A stretch of 7,545 bases of DNA from Myxococcales bacterium (GTDB taxonomy: Bacteria > Myxococcota_A > Polyangia > Fen-1088). The notes beneath the pieces were generated by a model, which was given only the letters and a program-made list of their open reading frames with translations, had not been told where the DNA came from and did not search any database. Position 1 is the stretch's first letter. Each line of letters opens with the position of its first letter. The stretch is from the NCBI GenBank assembly GCA_003161835.1, contig PMNO01000729.1, positions 1 to 7,545 of the forward strand, in the 5' to 3' direction. Made by a program: the position numbers and the translations under genes. Positions 5,908 through 7,545 of the stretch are shown here, piece by piece.

Positions 5908-6611
5908 GTGAACCTCAAGCCGACCAAGAACAGCGCGAATCCCAACACGAACAGCGCGGGAAGGATGAGCTCCGCGAACGACAACGCGGCCGGGCGATGG
6001 CGCGGGCTGTGTTCGACGCCGCGGCGAATGAGCAAGACGATGGCGCCCACCCAGATCGCCAAACCGATGAGTGCGACGAGGGTTGCCGCCACCGCCGGGC
6101 CAGGCGACGCACCCGCGGGCAACCCACCAGATCGATCAGCCCCGAGCCCGCGCGCACGCGCCCAGACGTTTTCGAGATCCGCGGGCGGAAATCGAGCCTC
6201 CCCGTCCAGTTCCGCGAGCCGATGATTCGCCTCGTCGAATCGCGAGCGGTCAGGCGTGTAGAAGGACCGCGTCGAGAGGAGGCCCACGCGCATGGCCTCC
6301 CAGGCGCGGCGCTCCTCCGACGCATCTCCCGCGGCGCGCGCGGACGCGGCGAGCTGAGCCAGACCATCGAGCGCCTGCCGCTGAAAGGGACTTCCCGGCA
6401 CGTAGGCGCGCAGCGCATCCAGGTAATACCGGGTGGCCTCGGCGGAATCGCCCGCGCGGGCGGATACCCGCGCCGCGCGCACGGCGTCGTGCGCCTGGAC
6501 GACGAATCGCCCGTAGACCACCGCCAGCGTCGCCACCCCCAGCACAAGAGGCAAGGCGTACCCCGAAACCGGCGGGCGCCGCCGCCCGGTGGTCGCGACA
6601 ATGCCCTTCAC
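5904..6611 (-). CDS. Three-helix membrane protein with TPR-like extracytoplasmic domain, ABC operon
   Basis: A 235-residue protein that I do not recognise as a named family. Membrane helices are predicted at about 18-38, 174-195 and 213-232. Between the first and second is a soluble region of about 135 residues, largely helical and TPR-like (AARVSARAGDSAEATRYYLDAL style at 46-67, then repeats of A-L-x-x-L-A), with a conserved-looking FYTPDR segment at 117-122. The basic N terminus (GRRRPP) and the IRRGVEHSPRHR loop after helix 2 put the termini of the soluble domain outside the cytoplasm. I chose GTG at 6611: it overlaps the permease stop (GTGA) and has AAGGGA 6 bases upstream. The frame stays open much further upstream (to 7538), but that part lies antiphase over the permease and is not real. 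The tight coupling suggests it is a partner subunit of the ABC system; function unknown. Confidence 0.85.
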   Translation of the reverse strand: MKGIVATTGRRRPPVSGYALPLVLGVATLAVVYGRFVVQAHDAVRAARVSARAGDSAEATRYYLDALRAYVPGSPFQRQALDGLAQLAASARAAGDASEERRAWEAMRVGLLSTRSFYTPDRSRFDEANHRLAELDGEARFPPADLENVWARARGLGADRSGGLPAGASPGPAVAATLVALIGLAIWVGAIVLLIRRGVEHSPRHRPAALSFAELILPALFVLGFALFLVGLRFT

Positions 6612-7414
6612 ACGAAATCCCTTCGGCGAAAAACGATGATCGCCAAACCCAGCGCCAGCGCCGAGTAACACAGGGCGTACACGGTCACACTGCCCAGATA
6701 GGCCGCGCCGACGAACTGAGCGTGAACCGAAACATGTTCGGCGCCCACGATGGTGCCCGACGGCGTGAAGAGGTGCAGGTTGGGTAGAATGCGGGTCATC
6801 CCCCCCAACAGACGACCCAAGCCACCACCGATGCGCGCGGCCAGCTGCTTGAGATCCGGCACCTGACGCCCCACCACGAAGACTCCCAGGGAAAACAGAC
6901 CCGAAAGAAACGGCGAGGTGAACGCGGAAAACAAGGTGGCCACCGACGTGACTATCGTGACGTTCATCAAAAAGAGCCAGAGCGCCTTTGGGATGGCCGT
7001 CCCGAGAGCATCCGCGCCGGCCGCCCCTTCGGACCCGGAGAGGAGCAACGTCAGCAACAGCACGGCTCCCATGACCGCAATCTGGGCGACCAGGGTCGCC
7101 ATCACGCCCAACCACTTTCCGAGCACGAATTCCCAGCGCGCGATGGGTTTGGGCAAGATCGTGTACACCGTCTTGAGCGCCAATTCCTTGTAAAGGAGAT
7201 TCACGCCCACGAAGATCGCGATCAAGACGCTGAAGATATCGATCCCGAACAGTCCCACGTCCCGAATCATGCGCTGCTCTTCGTTGACGGACAGCTCGCC
7301 CAGAGCCAACGCCGAAACGATCAAGATGATCGCGAACAGCAGGAGGCTGTACATGACCTTGTTGCGCGCGGCCTCGCGGAAGGTGTTCCGGGCGACGGCG
7401 AGGATGCGCCTCAT
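6608..7414 (-). CDS. ABC-2 type transporter permease (NosY-like, multi-copper enzyme maturation family)
   Basis: A 268-residue integral membrane subunit of an ABC transporter, of normal length for this family. About six membrane helices are visible: roughly 20-40, 55-75, 102-127, 145-167, 168-187 and 236-261. The loop after helix 2 has the family signature: NLLYKELALKTVYTILPKP (72-90), then R-x-EFVLGKWLG (92-102), which contains the Glu and the LLskPisR-like coupling segment that meets the ATPase. The start is ATG at 7414, which overlaps the ATPase stop (ATGA) and has GGGAGG about 10 bases upstream. Relatives are described as NosY-like or 'multi-copper enzyme maturation' permeases, but that label is inherited and does not fix the substrate here, since no copper enzyme is in view. 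It works with the ATPase encoded just upstream. Confidence 0.92.
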   Translation of the reverse strand: MRRILAVARNTFREAARNKVMYSLLLFAIILIVSALALGELSVNEEQRMIRDVGLFGIDIFSVLIAIFVGVNLLYKELALKTVYTILPKPIARWEFVLGKWLGVMATLVAQIAVMGAVLLLTLLLSGSEGAAGADALGTAIPKALWLFLMNVTIVTSVATLFSAFTSPFLSGLFSLGVFVVGRQVPDLKQLAARIGGGLGRLLGGMTRILPNLHLFTPSGTIVGAEHVSVHAQFVGAAYLGSVTVYALCYSALALGLAIIVFRRRDFV

Positions 7415-7545
7415 GGCGACGCCACCTCCCGCTCGCGCCCGCCCGCCTCGCGCACAAAAAGATCCTCCAGTGATTCCCGCCGGGGCGTGACCGAAACGAC
7501 CGATCCGCCCCCACCCAGCACCGCGCGCAGGAAGCCATCGACGTC
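7411..7545 (-). CDS. ABC transporter ATP-binding subunit, C-terminal end only
   Basis: The last 44 codons of a gene that enters from the right edge. The visible end, including VVSVTPRRESLEDLFVREAG (16-35), is typical of the C-terminal tail of ABC-2 exporter ATPases, where a S/T-P-x-x-x-S/T-LED-x-F element closes the protein. No Walker A, signature or Walker B motif is in the window, so the call rests on this tail and on the permease that follows with a 4-base overlap. The pairing matches the usual ATPase-then-permease order of such operons. Confidence 0.78.
   Translation of the reverse strand, partial: DVDGFLRAVLGGGGSVVSVTPRRESLEDLFVREAGGREREVASP

Noticed and set aside
5796..6668. 290-codon plus-strand open frame, with similar plus frames at 5560-6225 and 6071-6787
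   Set aside because: Arg/Pro/Gly-rich shadows of the GNAT, membrane-protein and permease genes, with no domain features.
6612..7538. Upstream extension of the 235-residue gene's frame across the permease (544 codons in total)
   Set aside because: Only the part from the GTG at 6611 looks like protein. The extension lies over the permease and ATPase genes in another frame and has the Arg/Gly/Ser-rich look of a shadow.

Overview
The window is GC-rich bacterial DNA. All eight supported genes are on the minus strand, so transcription runs from the right edge to the left edge. The gene types suggest a deltaproteobacterium in the broad sense, most likely Myxococcota. The clues are a zinc-ribbon (MJ0042-like) plus GYF-like protein with long Pro/Ala/Ser linkers, a type II secretion gspC-gspD pair with Cys-containing periplasmic domains, and heavy use of GC-ending codons with GTG starts. 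This is inference from protein style; there is no rRNA or marker gene to fix the taxon.

Right half (7545 to 5029): a tightly coupled four-gene unit. It contains the last 44 codons of an ABC transporter ATPase, an ABC-2 type permease, a three-helix membrane protein with a TPR-like extracytoplasmic region, and a two-domain GNAT acetyltransferase. Each gene overlaps the next by exactly 4 bases (ATGA, GTGA, GTGA), so they are almost certainly co-transcribed and translationally coupled. The first two form an exporter or membrane-remodelling ABC system; the role of the last two in it is unknown.

Middle (4940 to 3207): a 577-residue single-pass membrane protein. It has a cytoplasmic zinc ribbon and GYF-like domain, a long disordered linker, one membrane helix, a Gly/Ala/Ser linker and a C-terminal TPR domain predicted to be periplasmic. 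Its cytoplasmic half resembles that of the Myxococcus focal-adhesion protein GltJ/AgmX, but the outer half is different. A 9-base tandem repeat lies at and just beyond its stop codon.

Left half (3206 to 1): a small predicted helical protein of 63 residues with its own promoter-like sequence and a good ribosome binding site. A short intergenic region full of dyad structures follows, including a perfect 10-base inverted repeat that covers the gspC start codon. Then come gspC (inner-membrane T2SS connector with a PDZ domain) and gspD (outer-membrane secretin, cut by the left edge), joined by an ATGA overlap. GspC and GspD physically contact each other across the periplasm, so this is the start of a T2SS operon that continues off the left side.

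No tRNA, rRNA, CRISPR array, insertion sequence or phage gene was seen. No gene-free stretch exceeds 300 bases; the three gaps (88, 173 and 156 bases) are described below. Several long open frames on the plus strand are GC-composition shadows of the minus-strand genes.
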